Origin: Megamerina dolium
Lineage: Eukaryota; Arthropoda; Insecta; Diptera; Megamerinidae
Reading direction: 5' to 3'
DNA: 64,000 nucleotides
Assembly (NCBI GenBank): GCA_963854835.1
Contig: OY978525.1
Span: forward strand, 63,583,855-63,647,854
The translations under genes and the position numbers were made by a program. Below, one piece after another: positions 1 through 11,534 of the stretch. The notes under the pieces are model-generated. The model did no database searches. It was not told where the DNA came from and saw nothing but the letters and a program-made list of their open reading frames with translations. Position 1 is the first letter of the stretch. Each line of letters starts with the position of its first letter.

Positions 1-1164
1 CACACAGACCATGGATCATGTTCTTTGAGATCACTTCAAATAACCCTCGATCGGTGGTTTCATCTGGTATTTCGGCAAATATGATGTCATCAATTTGGTT
101 CGGTCTTATTTTGTCAACTAACCATATCATTATGTGTGCATAGGGAGTCCATTTTTTTGCCTTTCGACAGAATCCATCCAGACAGAATCCATTCGCCATA
201 CATTGTGTTGTATGATACTATAGAATCCATTAATGATTTCAGCATTTGTTTAAACACACGTTCCGTTATATCGTGACGATATGTTAGCGATTGCCCTGGC
301 AATAAGTGTTTTCGAATCAAACTCCATCGTGGATTACATGTAAAAGTAATAAACAGGTCTGATCGACTATAGGAACAAACATATGACATCGCATCCTGTG
401 CATACTCGTGCATATGACGCGGGCTACCAGTGTAGAAAGATGGCAAAATCGTCAATTGGCCAATATCATTTGGATTTACAGGCTGGTTGCCATCATTGAT
501 AATTGCATCACGTAGATGTATGTATTCTACAGTATGTATACTTCAGTTCAAACGTTCGGTTTCGATTTTTGGATACTAATGGAAAACCTTTGACATTTCA
601 AAATATGATTGTCTTGATTTTGACGAATCATCAACTTGTACGCATAATAGTTCTTTGTGCTGAGCGTTTTATTTGGAATTTCTACACCTGTAATTCAATT
701 TACCTATTTTTGAGAATAAATTTAACTAACGAGTTGACGGATTGCCGTCTTCCCTTTGTGAAAACAAAATCGGATATTGCAAAGCATTATAAGGGCGATG
801 AAATTCACCGACACGTTGAAGTTGATCATTTCTACGATATCACGTGCATTAAATTCTTCTCCAACGATTACCACTGATACATCGTCTATTGTTGGTATAT
901 TGTATCTTCGTGCCTGCTGTCCAACGAGCATTTATGACAATTCTATGATTATCCAACGTAATTCTGTCCAATGCCGTTTTAAACAAAGTCACCAATTCGT
1001 TGTGCTGATGAAAATAATTTTTTAAGTTAGCAATTATTTCTCTTCGTACGTTCGAAAAAATACAACATCGGTGATCAATTTCGTCATTGGAATTTCCAAT
1101 TACCTTAAATATTGGCATGAAATTATCTCTGATGATATTTGTGCAAAAAACGATGTCATTTGAA
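1..1164 (-). pseudogene. Helitron Rep/helicase remnant (N-terminal and Rep region)
   Basis: Broken rolling-circle transposon (Helitron) protein read right to left, running off the left edge. Order on the minus strand: a segment with DEIDHRCCIFSNVRREI near 1080, a frame change near 840-930 (RRYNIPTIDDVSVVIVGEEF), a segment containing KNYYAYKLMIRQNQDNHIL near 620-660, then ILPSFYTGSPRHMHEYAQDA at about 400-455 and DLFITFTCNPRW just after it, all typical of the Helitron-like N domain. The Rep HUH motif (normally P-H-A-H) lies near 135-146 and is hit by an apparent single-base deletion, so the two histidines fall in different frames. The following LVDKIRPNQIDDIIFAEIP stretch (1-120) is in another frame. 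It is cut on the right by the RTE-A insertion. Family assignment is firm; the copy is dead. Confidence 0.88.
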
Positions 1165-2946
1165 AGCCACGATATTAAAATCGAGCTTGGCGACTTTAAT
1201 GCCAGGGGAGACAAGGAAGGTACCGTTGATCCAACTCTCGCAAATTCAGCCTCCACCAGAACACCTCCGATAACGGAATGAGGCTGATCGACTTCGCAGC
1301 AGCACGAAACATGGTAATTGCCAGTACCAGATTTCAACATCTCGACATTCACAAAGTTACATGGCTGTCTCCAGATCAACGAACAAGAAACCAAATTGAT
1401 CATGTGGTGCCAACTTCGACTCGGATCACTACCTTGTTGCAACTAAGGTGCGCACATGTTTATGTGTCGCAAATAACAAGAGAAGTCCCACACAGAGAAA
1501 GCTCGACGTCAGTAACCTGCGATCACCAGAGACAGCAGATGCATTTGGCAGTCGACTATCGGATCTGCTTATGCAGAACACTCCCCCACTTGATGATACA
1601 TGCGCACGGTGGACACATATATCCCACTCCATGACTACTGCTGCCGAGGAGGTAATCGGTTATTACCGGTCTCTGAGGAATGAGTGGTATGATCAGTCGC
1701 GACGCCACCGAAGAGAAAGACGCCGCTTACGGAAGAACCCTGCGTGCATGTGCAACGCGAGCTGTTAAGGAGCGGTACAGAAAGAAAAGGAGTGCAGAGA
1801 GAAGTCTCATCAGGCGCATGAAAAGAAAACAAGAAAGACGCGAGCATGAGGAGATAGAGATGTGTACCGAAAAGAATGAGACTCGAAAATTCTTCAAAGA
1901 GATCAAGCGCCTGCGTGGCGGTTTAAATCCCGGAGCCTCTTTTTGTGGTGATGGAAATGGGAATCTGGTTACGGATGTCCAGAGTGTACTGAGCCTATGG
2001 AGGGAACACTTCTCCACGTTATTGAATGGCGATGCTACGAACAATTCAGCCAGTGGAGGAGATTGCCCGATAACCCCAATTATAGATTATGGTGTTGATG
2101 TTCCACCTCCCGACTATGAAGAGGTTGAAACGGCCATTTTAAGGCTGAAGAACAACAAAGCTGCAGGCTACGATGAGCCGCTCGCCTGCATGCGAGTAAG
2201 TCGGATAGGTCTTACGGTGAACGAGGGCAAGACGAAGTATCTAGTGTCAACAAACAAAGAGTCCCGGCGTCTTGGACAGCACGTCACTGTTGACAACTAC
2301 GCTTTTGAAGTAGTAAGGGACTTTGTCTATCTTGGAACCAGCATCAACAACTGTAATGATGTCAGCCTGGAGATCATGCGTAGAATAACTCTTGCTAACA
2401 GATGTTACTTTGGGCTGAGTAAGCAATTGAGAAGTCGAGCTCCCTCTCGAAGAACGAAAACTACACTCTACAAGTCTCTCATCATGCCTGTCCTAACATA
2501 TGGCGCTGAAGCCTGGACAATTTTCACCTCGGATGAGCGAATGCTTGGGGTTTTCGAAAGAAAAGTCCTACGCAAGATCTTTGGACCTATTTGCGTTGGT
2601 GGCGAGTACCGAATAAGGTACAACCATGAGCTGTACGAGCTGTATGCCGATATTGACATAGTAAAGCGCATCAAAATGCAGCGGCTGCGCTGGCTAGGTC
2701 ATGTCGGGCGAATGGAAGAACGCGTTTCAGCTAAGAAGGTGTTATATACGGAACCCGCTGGAGGACGGCGCAGAAGAGGAAGACCAAACCTCCGGTGGAA
2801 AGACCAAGTACTGGAGAACCTGACGGCGCTTGGAATTTCTAACTGGCGCCAGCTAGCGAAGAACAGAGATGGCTGGCGAAGCATGTTATTTTCGTCCTAA
2901 ATCGATATTCGGTTGTTATGGCCACATAAGTAAGTAAGTAAGTATA
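1165..2946 (+). mobile_element. RTE-A: truncated RTE-type non-LTR retrotransposon
   Basis: 5'-truncated LINE that starts inside the apurinic-type endonuclease (DIKIELGDFNAR, near 1170-1205), continues through TRNQIDHV, then changes frame several times. It carries the linker region, has an internal deletion of the whole reverse-transcriptase palm, and resumes at the C-terminal domain ending in WLGHVGRMEE and [13 protein letters not shown]. The 3' end is gttatggccacata followed by about four copies of agta (2915-2946), a short tandem tail as usual for the RTE clade rather than poly(A). It abuts the Helitron remnant on the left. Five other copies of the same family are in the window (12.5, 35.1-36.5, 39.7-42.3, 43.0-44.7 and 60.5-61.8 kb). 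Clade call RTE/BovB-like rests on domain order and tail, not on a tree. Confidence 0.85.
1680..2900 (+). pseudogene. RTE-A residual ORF: RT linker fused to C-terminal domain
   Basis: A 406-codon open frame inside RTE-A. Residues 1-155 correspond to the basic linker and the beginning of the RT domain (ILRLKNNKAAG). At about residue 165 the sequence jumps to RIGLTVNEGKTKYLVS, skipping the segment that in the sister copy RTE-D carries motif YADD. So no catalytic aspartates of reverse transcriptase remain, although the frame stays open across the junction to the end (SMLFSS). The first ATG lies within the element, not at a natural start. A product, if made, could not reverse transcribe. Whether the long open frame means a recent deletion or chance cannot be told from one copy. 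Confidence 0.8.
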
Positions 2947-3224
2947 TTTATCTATACACGTACCAAAATTGCTCAAAGTTGTGATATACACAATCCATAC
3001 TAATATTACTTATAATTGTGGAATGCCAGAATATTAGTCAACTGAGTTGCAGTTGGGTGTGAAAATGCTGACAAAGCACTTTTCGACACAATTCGTAGTT
3101 GTGCACTTACGTAAGCATGGCTGTGTAAGCATACATGTTTAGACATTCTATGATAACTAAACTCACGTGGACTACTCAAGTGTGTGAATATCAAAAAGTT
3201 GCTTTCTCACGTAGTATATACACA
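2947..3224. other. Unassigned AT-rich spacer
   Basis: No coding similarity, RNA gene or terminal repeat recognised between the RTE-A tail and the tandem duplication. Confidence 0.5.
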
Positions 3225-3554
3225 CATGTGGAGTGCATCGATCGTGTACATACGTATACACATATATACATACACACATGTGGTGTGAATGTATTATTGT
3301 ATGTTATATGTTCGTATGTTTTGTTGTTTTTGCTTCGATACGCTGGAAGGTGGAAATCTTCATAGATACTGAGTAGTCCGTACTATTCAGCATGTGGAGT
3401 GCATCGATCGTGTACATACGTATACACATATATACATACACATGTGGTGTGAATGTATTATTGTATGTTATATGTTCGTATGTTTTGTTGTTTTTTCTTC
3501 GATACGCTGGAAGGTGGAAATCTTCATAGATACTGAGTAGTCCGTACTATTCAG
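3225..3554. repeat. Tandem duplication, unit 164-166 bp
   Basis: Two almost identical units, 3225-3390 (166 bp) and 3391-3554 (164 bp), each starting catgtggagtgcatcgatcg and ending gtccgtactattcag. They differ by an ac dinucleotide in the purine/pyrimidine-rich stretch and by about one substitution. A third unit is begun by catg at 3555 and then diverges. No coding content is seen. The unit length is in the range of satellite monomers, but only two copies are present. Confidence 0.9.
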
Positions 3555-3639
3555 CATGCACGATTCACACATTGGGGCTATGCCCCAATATGTACCTACG
3601 TACTAAAATCACCTCCTCAGATATCACTGTCCTGTTCAT

Positions 3640-4112
3640 CCTTGCGGTACCACCAATCAATTACTTGCATTCCTTCGCAAGGCAGGATTTTGAGTGTTTT
3701 TCACTGTCCGCTATTTCTCGTACGTGCTGCCTGTTCGTCACGTCGTAATCTTTGCATCATTCTTGTAATGATGTCTGCTGACGCGTTCCATGCTTCTTTC
3801 GAGGAGAGCATGCATTGGATAAGTCCCTCCGGTGTTAGCGGCCGTAGCATTAACCGCTCCAGGTGGGAGCGCTCACTTTCAAACCTAACGCACTTCAATA
3901 GCACATGTTGTGCGTTCTCAAGTTCGTGCTTGCAATAGACGACCACGGGTCATCAACGTGTTTGCATCTATACAAATACTCTCTAAAGCCACTCCATAGC
4001 CACTGAGGAACTCGGTCAGGTGGTAGTGTATCTCCCCATGTTTCCTATCGATCCACGTTTTTATACTGCTCTTTAGTCGATACGTCCCATCTATATTGCC
4101 ATACTCGCTCAC
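3640..4112 (-). pseudogene. R1-A C-terminal segment with Cys-His motif
   Basis: Two overlapping frames, 4112-3918 (YHLTEFLSGYG) and 3946-3701 (CKHELENAQHVLLKC), the latter resembling the C-terminal CX-H-C finger of R1-clade ORF2. There is a frameshift near 3940. Downstream similarity fades around 3580-3640, which I take as the 3' end. Confidence 0.75.
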
Positions 4113-5055
4113 TATGGCTAATTATATTTTCTACTTCTATCCGCTCAGCCTGCGGTAGTTTTTTATTATCACGAATTAACCGCGCTTGGGCCGCTATGAT
4201 ATCAATAGGACACCGACACGCGATTACATTCGCTGCATCATTAAAGACTGTGCGAAATGCGCTACATACTCTTAGAGATGATAATCTGTATGCAGCTGTT
4301 ACCCCTCTCATGTAAGAGTTACAACCTGTCGCTGTAGCCCATACTGGCGCAGCGTACATTATTATCGATGTGTTGACACCTGTGAGTAGATGTCTAATCG
4401 GTTGACGTGGTCCACCAATGTTCGGCATGAGTCTCGACAATGCCGCACTAGCTTTTGCTGCGTGAACACCCGCATATTTGAGGTGTTCTTTAAAATTTAT
4501 CCTATGGTCCAATAGGACTCCCAAGTACTTAATGTATGGGATGCATGATATGATGTGGCTACCAACACGCACATCAATATGCTCTACCTTCTTCTGGCTA
4601 CTCATTAATACTGCTTCGGTTTTATGATCCGCGAGATCTAGTCCCGCTAACTCGAGCCACTGTTTAACACTTTTAATTGTTTCTTCCGCGTTTCGTTTTA
4701 CTTCCGGCAGGGTTTTTGCAACTACCGTGATAGCGATATCGTCTGCATACCCAATGATATTTACTCCTTTCGGCTTCTGTATTTTAAGTATACCGTCGTA
4801 CATAATATTCCAGAGAAGTGGTCCCAGTACCGAGCCTTGCGGTACTCCACCCGTCACCTTGTACTGCTTTGGTTCTTCTTCTGTGTCATAGTACAAAGTT
4901 CTACTTTTAAAATAATTTGTAATTATTCGAATCAAGTACGTCGGTGCATGGATACCTCGAAGAGCATTTAGTGTATACGCCCAATTTGCTGAATTAAAAG
5001 AATTTTTGATATCTAGTGTTACAACTGCACAATATTCTTTACTGCCCCTCTCCAT
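4045..5055 (-). pseudogene. R1-A reverse transcriptase, catalytic half
   Basis: A 336-codon open frame: CAVVTLDIKNSFNSANW (motif A region with Asp), GVPQGSVLGPLLWN (motif B), IIGYADDIAITVV (motif C, both catalytic aspartates intact), then the thumb PNIGGPRQPIRHL. It is the best-preserved RT in the window. It is separated from its N-terminal half by a stop and a frameshift and from the C-terminal segment by another frameshift near 4045-4112. Confidence 0.88.
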
Positions 5056-5063
5056 CTTTTCCC

Positions 5064-5905
5064 TTACATTGCTTTTTTTGCAATTTCACACACTTTTTCA
5101 ATCGCATCGACAGTGCTGCGCTTTTTCCTCAATCCATATTGCCATTCAGAAAGGCCTGTTTCACCTTCAGTGTATTTTTCCAGTCTAGAGCATATGATCC
5201 GCTCCAGTACCTTACCCGCAGTATCCAGCATATATAGTGGACTATATGAAGACGGTTCATCTGGTGGTTTATCGCCTTTGGGAATTAGGACAAGTCTTTG
5301 GCGTTTCCACCTACGTGGAAATGATCCTTCTCTAAAGCAGGCCGTATATAGTTGCGCAAAAACTTCTGGCTTCATTTTAATTGCTGTATTGAGTTCCACG
5401 TTAGCTATAACATCAAGTCCTGGGGTTTTCTCATTTTTTATTTTATGTGCAGCTGTGGCAACTTTGTCTGGGGTTATAGGTGGAATTGTGTCTATATCAA
5501 CTTGGATTTCAGATTCAACCATTTCCGAGCTCTGTTGTGGGAATAAGCCATTTACGATATTTGACATAATGGTCGGGCAGATGGGGGAATTAGCATTATT
5601 GCTATTAACTTTATTCAGCACAATCCTGTACGCGCTCTCCCAGGGATTGTTTTGCACTTCATCAATTAAGTTAAGAAAATACTGCTTTTTGCTCTTGGAT
5701 ATCGCTTTCCATAGCAGTTTCCTTGTCGCCTTGTACTGTGATTGCAAATTCCAATATTATTCTGTACCTCTGCCCCTCTGTTGCATTCTGCGGCGTCTAT
5801 GACATTGTGAGCGTAGGCTAGCTATATCTTCGTTCCGCCAGTATACTGGGGCCCTCCCGTTACTTTTCCCCTGTCGAGGCATTGCTGCGTTGGTCGCTAT
5901 ATGTA
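5064..5905 (-). pseudogene. R1-A reverse transcriptase, N-terminal half
   Basis: From PVYWRNEDIASLRSQC near 5840 into an open stretch 5747-5064 with KIKNEKTPGLD, RWKRQRLVLIPKGDKP and PLYMLDTAGKVLERII, the fingers motifs of R1-clade RT. The frame ends in a TAA just after EIAKKAM. The next half starts in another frame within about 20 bases, so one nonsense change and one single-base indel separate the two halves. Confidence 0.85.
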
Positions 5906-5925
5906 CATACATCCGACACTTTCCA

Positions 5926-6318
5926 TTACATAACTCTTGCTAACGTACGGCTTGCGAATGTAATATCCACAACTGATCCTCCTCTTCCATTATCGAAGGT
6001 GAATGCATTACCATGATTCAGCACCACCATGTCTAAACAAGCGAACGCTTGTAAGACTAGAGTCCCTCTACGGTTCGTGCGTACACTACCCCACTCCGTA
6101 GCCCAGGCATTAAAGTCACCCCCGATTATTATGGGTGATTTTCCTCTCGCTTCATTCACGCTTCATGCATATCGCTGCTTTACTGCTCATGTCGCTTAAC
6201 CACTTTCCATTATTTATTAGAATTTTGTATTGCTCGCTTATTAGTGCAACGTCAATTTATTGTTCAGCTATTGTTTTCAGGAGGATATCTGCTGCTTCAC
6301 AGTGGTTTGGATTTACCT
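5926..6318 (-). pseudogene. R1-A endonuclease domain (internally deleted)
   Basis: APE-type endonuclease at the start of ORF2. The N-terminal part, MIRCIQVNPNHCEAADILL with an internal stop, runs 6330-6170. It is followed by a jump to SPIIIGGDFNAWATEWGS and VVDITFASRTLARVM (6159-5926). GGDFNAW holds the conserved Asp/Asn pair of the family. The middle of the domain, between the SEQY motif and GDFNA, is deleted, so nicking activity is very unlikely. Confidence 0.8.
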
Positions 6319-6326
6319 GAATGCAC

Positions 6327-7107
6327 CTAATCATTCCGTTTTCTTATTTCTTGTAGAGCTGCTTTATAAGCTGGGCATTTATAACATCCTGTAGAGTGTT
6401 CGTTTCCACCTTTACTTCCTGGTTCACAGATAACACATTTGGGCTGTGGTTTACACAGGTTTGCTCGATGGCCTTTGTTTCCACAACGCATGCAAGCATC
6501 TGTGCGTTCTATAGTACTTTTACAGTGCCTTGATATATGTCCAAAACCAAGGCAATTAAAGCAGCGCGTTGGAGTTATATACTCACGTAGTCTGCAATTC
6601 ACCCAACCCATACGGATTCGTTCACCATTTAATATTGCTTTTGCTGTTTCTGCAGGGAGTCTAATCAGCACTGTTTGCGAAGCATGTTCCATGTCCATGT
6701 TCGCATGGACTTTACGGCACTTGCGTCCAAGTGTCCTATTTCTGGGTATTTCTCTACCACTGCAGCGCATATGTCTTCCGCCACAGTAATTTCATCTAAA
6801 TCCCGACATTCAATATTGATGGTCGCAGTGTTCTGATGCTAGCTGACTTTTGGAGAGCTTGTTCCATCGCTTCCTTATATTTTTCTGTTTTCTCACCTGG
6901 TTTGCCTTTTAACTCCAATAATATTTCACCTTTAGAGGTCTTTTTGATTTTATTAACCTCTTCGCCAAGCTGCTTAAAATCTGGATTAGTCTTCAGTTTT
7001 TTTAATATATCAGCGTATGATAAGTCCCCGGTTTTAGTTATGACTATAGCTTCGAGTCGAGCACGTATACGCTTTGGAGCTACTTTCCCTTTATTTTCCA
7101 AAGGAAG
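6327..7107 (-). pseudogene. R1-A ORF1 (gag-like, three CCHC zinc knuckles)
   Basis: RNA-binding ORF1 protein of the LINE. Two frames: 7107-6796 (lysine-rich, ending near [12 protein letters not shown]) and 6770-6327, separated by a frameshift near 6780. The second contains CFNCLGFGHISRHC, CMRCGNKGHRANLC and a third, spaced-out CVIC...H...C motif, i.e. the three consecutive knuckles common in R1-clade ORF1. It ends just before the endonuclease begins on the same strand. Known role of the family: packaging element RNA into a ribonucleoprotein; here broken by at least one frameshift. Confidence 0.85.
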
Positions 7108-7117
7108 TCCTTTCTTT

Positions 7118-7531
<414 letters not shown>

Positions 7532-7534
7532 TTT

Positions 7535-9480
7535 TTTTTTTAACGAGGAGGAGGCATCGAAAGTCATATCAGTGCGAGACTTTAACCCGCTAAAACCACC
7601 TCTTGTCCGGTATTTCGCTCGTAATTCGTTAAATATCTCATTTAGTTCGTACCTGCCCACATTGCAGCAGAGTTCATTCTGCGTTTCATTGCTCTATGGC
7701 GTTCTATGCGTCGGAGCTCAGTCGTCATTCGTGCAGCTACCGATCGTACTACCAACCATTTTTCAAATGATTCGCACATGTGCGATATAAGGTTGCTATT
7801 TGTAGGGAATTCTCCAAATACTTCCTGCATAGCCTGCTTTTCATTTCCAAAGCGAGGACATCACACATGTTTCCCACCTCTGTTGGCACTCTAAGAGGCT
7901 ACGTCACCTCACTCAATAGGTAACATTGACGCAATGACCACGATTGCATCATCCGACACGGTACGAAAATCGCTAGCTACCCGCAATTCACTCAAACGGT
8001 ATGTAGATCTGATGCCAGCCTTGTATGTAGCTTTTTGTGTTGCGTCAGCCCAAACTGAAGGTGCATACAGCATGATGCAGCAATTTCCCTTTACTAGAAC
8101 GGGGTCCGCCTATATTCGACATAATGCGCGACAAAACATTATTCACCTTTGCAGCTTTATCTCTAACCGCGGCAAGGTGTTCCTTAAAAGACATCCGTGT
8201 GTCAGTTTGTACGCCCAGGTATTTGATGTGGGATAGCGAGGTGATTCCATGAAAACCTCTCGTACTTTCCGTGTGGTCAGGAGTACCGTTTCTGTTTTTT
8301 CGGCCGCTAGTTGTAATCCAGCACTGTGTAACCACCTCATGATGATATTTATTGCGTTATTGCATAGTTCCTGTACTGTAGGTATTGTCTTATCTATTAC
8401 AACCGGTGCGATATCATCTGCATAGCCAATCAGCTTGGTTCCTGCTGAAATACTTATCTTCAGAATGTCATTGTACATATCGTCCAATAATGTCGGAGTA
8501 CTGAGCTTGGAACTCCACATGAAACGTTATACTGTTTTACGCCCACATCTGTATCGTATAGCAGTACTCTGTTGTTGAAGTAGTTGGCGATTATCCACGT
8601 CAGGTACTTCGGGGTGCTAAAATTTTCCAATACCTGTATGATCTACGGCCACCTTGCTGTGTTGAAGGCGTTCTTGACGTCCAGTGTTACTACTGCGCGG
8701 TATTATTTAACTCTCCACCTCCACCTTATTCCGCTAGTAGCTTCAGGTCCTATATTTATTACTATTTGCACCGCATCTGTTTTATTAAATTGTGTGGATG
8801 ATAAGCCTCTTGGCCGTTCCAACGTCTCCTGCAAACGATTAACAATTATCCTTTCTAGTACCTTCGCCAAAGAATCTAGCATACTGGCTGGTCTGGTTGT
8901 TTGCCGGGTTTTAGAATAAGGACGAGTCTCTGACGTTTCCACATAGGAGGAACGACACCCTCACGTAGACACTTGTCAAACATCGTTGCAAAAATACTGG
9001 GGTCCGCTTTGATAGCTGCCTTCATTGCAACATTAGGAACGCCTCCTGGTCCTGGAGCCTTATTAGCTCCCACTTTATTCAAGTTAAGTAACACTTCTTC
9101 TGCAGTTACCGCTGAAATGTTGCTTATTTCTGAGGGTGGACGGTAGTATTCCACCCTCTCTTCGAGGGGGGACAATACATTTACCACTCGTTCCATTAGC
9201 ACTGGGTCCGTCGGTTGTTGTGATCTTGGTCCTCTTACTGTATTCATAACTATTTTGTACGTTCTGCCCCAGAGATCGGAATCGGATCTTTGAAACATGC
9301 ATCCTTGCTCGTTTTTATCGCATTTTTAAGCTGATTGCGGCATAGTTTATATATCTCGCGTAGCAAGTCCCGTGACAGTCGATTTCGTGCCCTTTGTACT
9401 CTTCTACGGGCTTGACTGCAGTGTTTCCTGAGTTTTGAAATGTTTTCGTTCCACCAATAGACCCGCGTATCATTAATAGA
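7535..9480 (-). mobile_element. R1-B: second R1-clade LINE, decayed
   Basis: A different family from R1-A. Reading right to left: VYWWNENISKLRKHC (9460), an RT N-terminal frame 9298-8876 with NKVGANKAPGPGGVPNVAM and MWKRQRLVLILKPGKQP, then 8942-8703 with SMLDSLAKVLERIIVNRL, motif C IGYADDIAPVV near 8430-8400 (both aspartates present), the thumb MSNIGGPRSSKGKLL near 8100, and the C-terminal stretch [17 protein letters not shown] (7830-7642). At least five frame changes and stops. The endonuclease and ORF1 are missing: the 5' side is cut at 9480 where the R4-like element starts. Confidence 0.82.
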
Positions 9481-9489
9481 CTAAACAGT

Positions 9490-10119
9490 GTGGCTAGTCA
9501 AATGAACAATGTAACTGAAAATCCTAGGCATAACATAGACATAAGTGATATTTATAGCGTCTTACAAACACAAATAGAAATATATAGCAATACGGATAGT
9601 TTGAGTAGGCCACCACTTGCTAGAATTAACCCCAGCAAGAAGCTAAGTGAAATAATAGACTGTGTAAATAGCGATATACTGGCAGTTGAAGTGAATAGCG
9701 TAACAAACTTCACTAATCTACATAATTTGGTTTATGCTGCTGCAACCAAATGTGGTTTCCGGTTAAGGTACCAACAGAATGGAGCGCAAAGAAAGAGAGT
9801 CAATATGGTTCTCATGAGAATTGATAAAATGATAAAACTGCTGAGGACTGACATAGAACGGCTAAACGTATACCTTAGCGGAGGGTGTGGCAGACGGCTT
9901 AAAAATAAATGCAGAAGAATTCTGAGAATGCATAATAGGCATTCAAGGTACGAAATGAACGATAACGACATCCTCCTTACCAGAGACACATTAAGACAAA
10001 AGCTCGCTGGACAAATAACGAAACAGCGCAAGTATAAGCTCTCCAATAGAAGAAAACAAAATAATAAAATCTTCTGCACAAATGAAAAAGCATTTTACAT
10101 AAGTATCAGTAATGGTTAA
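9490..10119 (+). pseudogene. R4L-1 N-terminal region
   Basis: 209-codon open stretch, basic, ending in a stop at 10117. No zinc finger or Myb motif is seen. It is assigned to the LINE because the stretch KQRKYKLSNRRKQNNKIFC corresponds in position and character to RRRRYKKCHQQKIDNRRF of the copy at 38.3-38.6 kb, and because the bases after the stop still encode element-like protein (VTRYWVELWEEP) leading into the RT. Confidence 0.7.
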
Positions 10120-10254
10120 AATGACGAGAACGATAATGTACCTAATATGGAAAATGTCACGCGGTACTGGGTAGAGCTATGGGAAGAACCGAAAAGTCAT
10201 AATGGCAGTGCTAGATAGATAGAGGATGAGGAAAGGTGCTGGATAGGGATCCCA

Positions 10255-11454
10255 GTGATGAGTGAAGAAAACCTGACACTAGAACAACTTAAAGCTATTT
10301 TAAGTAAAATGCATAAGTGGAAGGCACCTGGACCAGATCAAATTCAAAACTACTGGTACAAACGCTTCACTGCTATACATCAGAAACTCACTAGTTTAAT
10401 AAATAAAGAAATAAGCGAACCAGAAAAGTTCCCATCGAAATTGATAGTAGGCACTACATACTTATTGCCAAAAAAGGGTGGCTATCATGTCTCCACATGC
10501 GTGAGGAACAAAAAGGCTGCGCGAAAGGATCAAAGGGATGTAAGGAACAATTAACAGTAGATCAAATAATATTAGAGCAAACTAGCAAAAAGAAAAGAAA
10601 CCTCTACGTTACTTACATTGACTACCAAAAAGCATTTGATAGTGTCCTACATAGTTGGAGAGTGAAGACTCTTGAATTATATAAAATACACAGCAAAATT
10701 ATTGGTTTCATTAACGAGGCGATGAAACGTTGGAAAACAAAACTTGTAATAAACGACAAAAACGAGCCACTAAGTAGTAGAGAAGTTGGCATCCGAAGGG
10801 GTATATTTCAGGGTGACTGCTTGTCACCTCTGCTTTTTTGTATAGCTCTAAACCCACTGAGCAGCCTTTTGAATGGTACCGAATATGGTTTCAAACTACG
10901 TGCAACCGGTGATACAAAATTGATCAGCCACTTATTATATATTAATGATCTCAAAGTTTATGCGGGGAAAAAAAAACCAAATGGAACTTTTAATGCTTCA
11001 AACATCCCGTTCTAGTAATGATATTAATATGAACTTTGGGCTTAATAAATGTAAGACGCTGACAATTATTAAAAGAAAGATCAACACAACTGATGGTCAA
11101 AATCTTGTAGAGATTGGTAGAATTGATAGCATGGAACAGAATGAGGTATATAAATACCTCGGTATTGCCCAGAACCGAAGAATAGATACAAGAAATGTGA
11201 AAATTGCACTAACCAGAGATTTCAAATCGAGGTTACACAAGATAGCAGAGTCAAACCTTTTTGGGAAGAATCTAGTTAAAGCCATTAACACCTGCGCAAT
11301 ACCAGCATTGTGCTATAGCTTTGGCATAGTCAAATGGTCAAAAACTGAGCTAAGCGACATGCAGCGCACGATAAAAACAATATTGACAAAGTATAATTGT
11401 CAATGTTGTCAACGTGGGAGGACGTGGGCTTATCGACATATTAACTCTGCATGA
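10255..11454 (+). pseudogene. R4L-1 reverse transcriptase
   Basis: RT in three overlapping frames. 10255-10554 has MHKWKAPGPDQIQNYWYK and TTYLLPKKGG, followed by a deletion of the motif after PKKGG. 10497-11015 has YVTYIDYQKAFDSVLHSW (motif A) and GIFQGDCLSPLLF (motif B). 10945-11454 has the thumb (NEVYKYLGIAQNRRID). Motif C reads YINDLKVYAG where the sister copy has YMDDLKLYAG, so the first catalytic Asp has become Asn. This substitution alone should abolish polymerisation. Confidence 0.85.
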
Positions 11455-11534
11455 TCACCAGATAGCTAACCTTAGAAAGTATTTCTAAGAAGAAATCTGA
11501 ATAGTGAAGATGTTGACAAAGTATCGTCAAACAA

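Larger units (their letters stand above)
3580..7107 (-). mobile_element. R1-A: R1-clade non-LTR retrotransposon, nearly complete
   Basis: Longest LINE in the window, read right to left: ORF1 with three zinc knuckles (about 7107-6327), endonuclease (6318-5926, internally deleted), reverse transcriptase (5900-4045) and a C-terminal segment with a Cys-His motif (4112-3640). R1-clade membership is supported by the three-knuckle ORF1, the endonuclease opening MIRCIQVNPNHCEAA and the RT stretch PNIGGPRQPIRHLL. The 5' end abuts (TA)n at 7118. Typical R1 elements sit in 28S rDNA; no rDNA is visible on either flank, so this is a dispersed R1-clade family or a displaced copy. Confidence 0.85.

Noticed and set aside
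3225..3554. CRISPR-like or satellite array
   Set aside because: Only two units with no spacers; recorded as a tandem duplication.
3580..7107. rDNA locus implied by R1-clade elements
   Set aside because: No 28S or other rRNA sequence is visible on any flank of R1-A, R1-B or R1-C.
9490..10119. 209-codon frame as an unknown host gene
   Set aside because: Collinear with the N-terminal region of R4L-2 and leads directly into RT.
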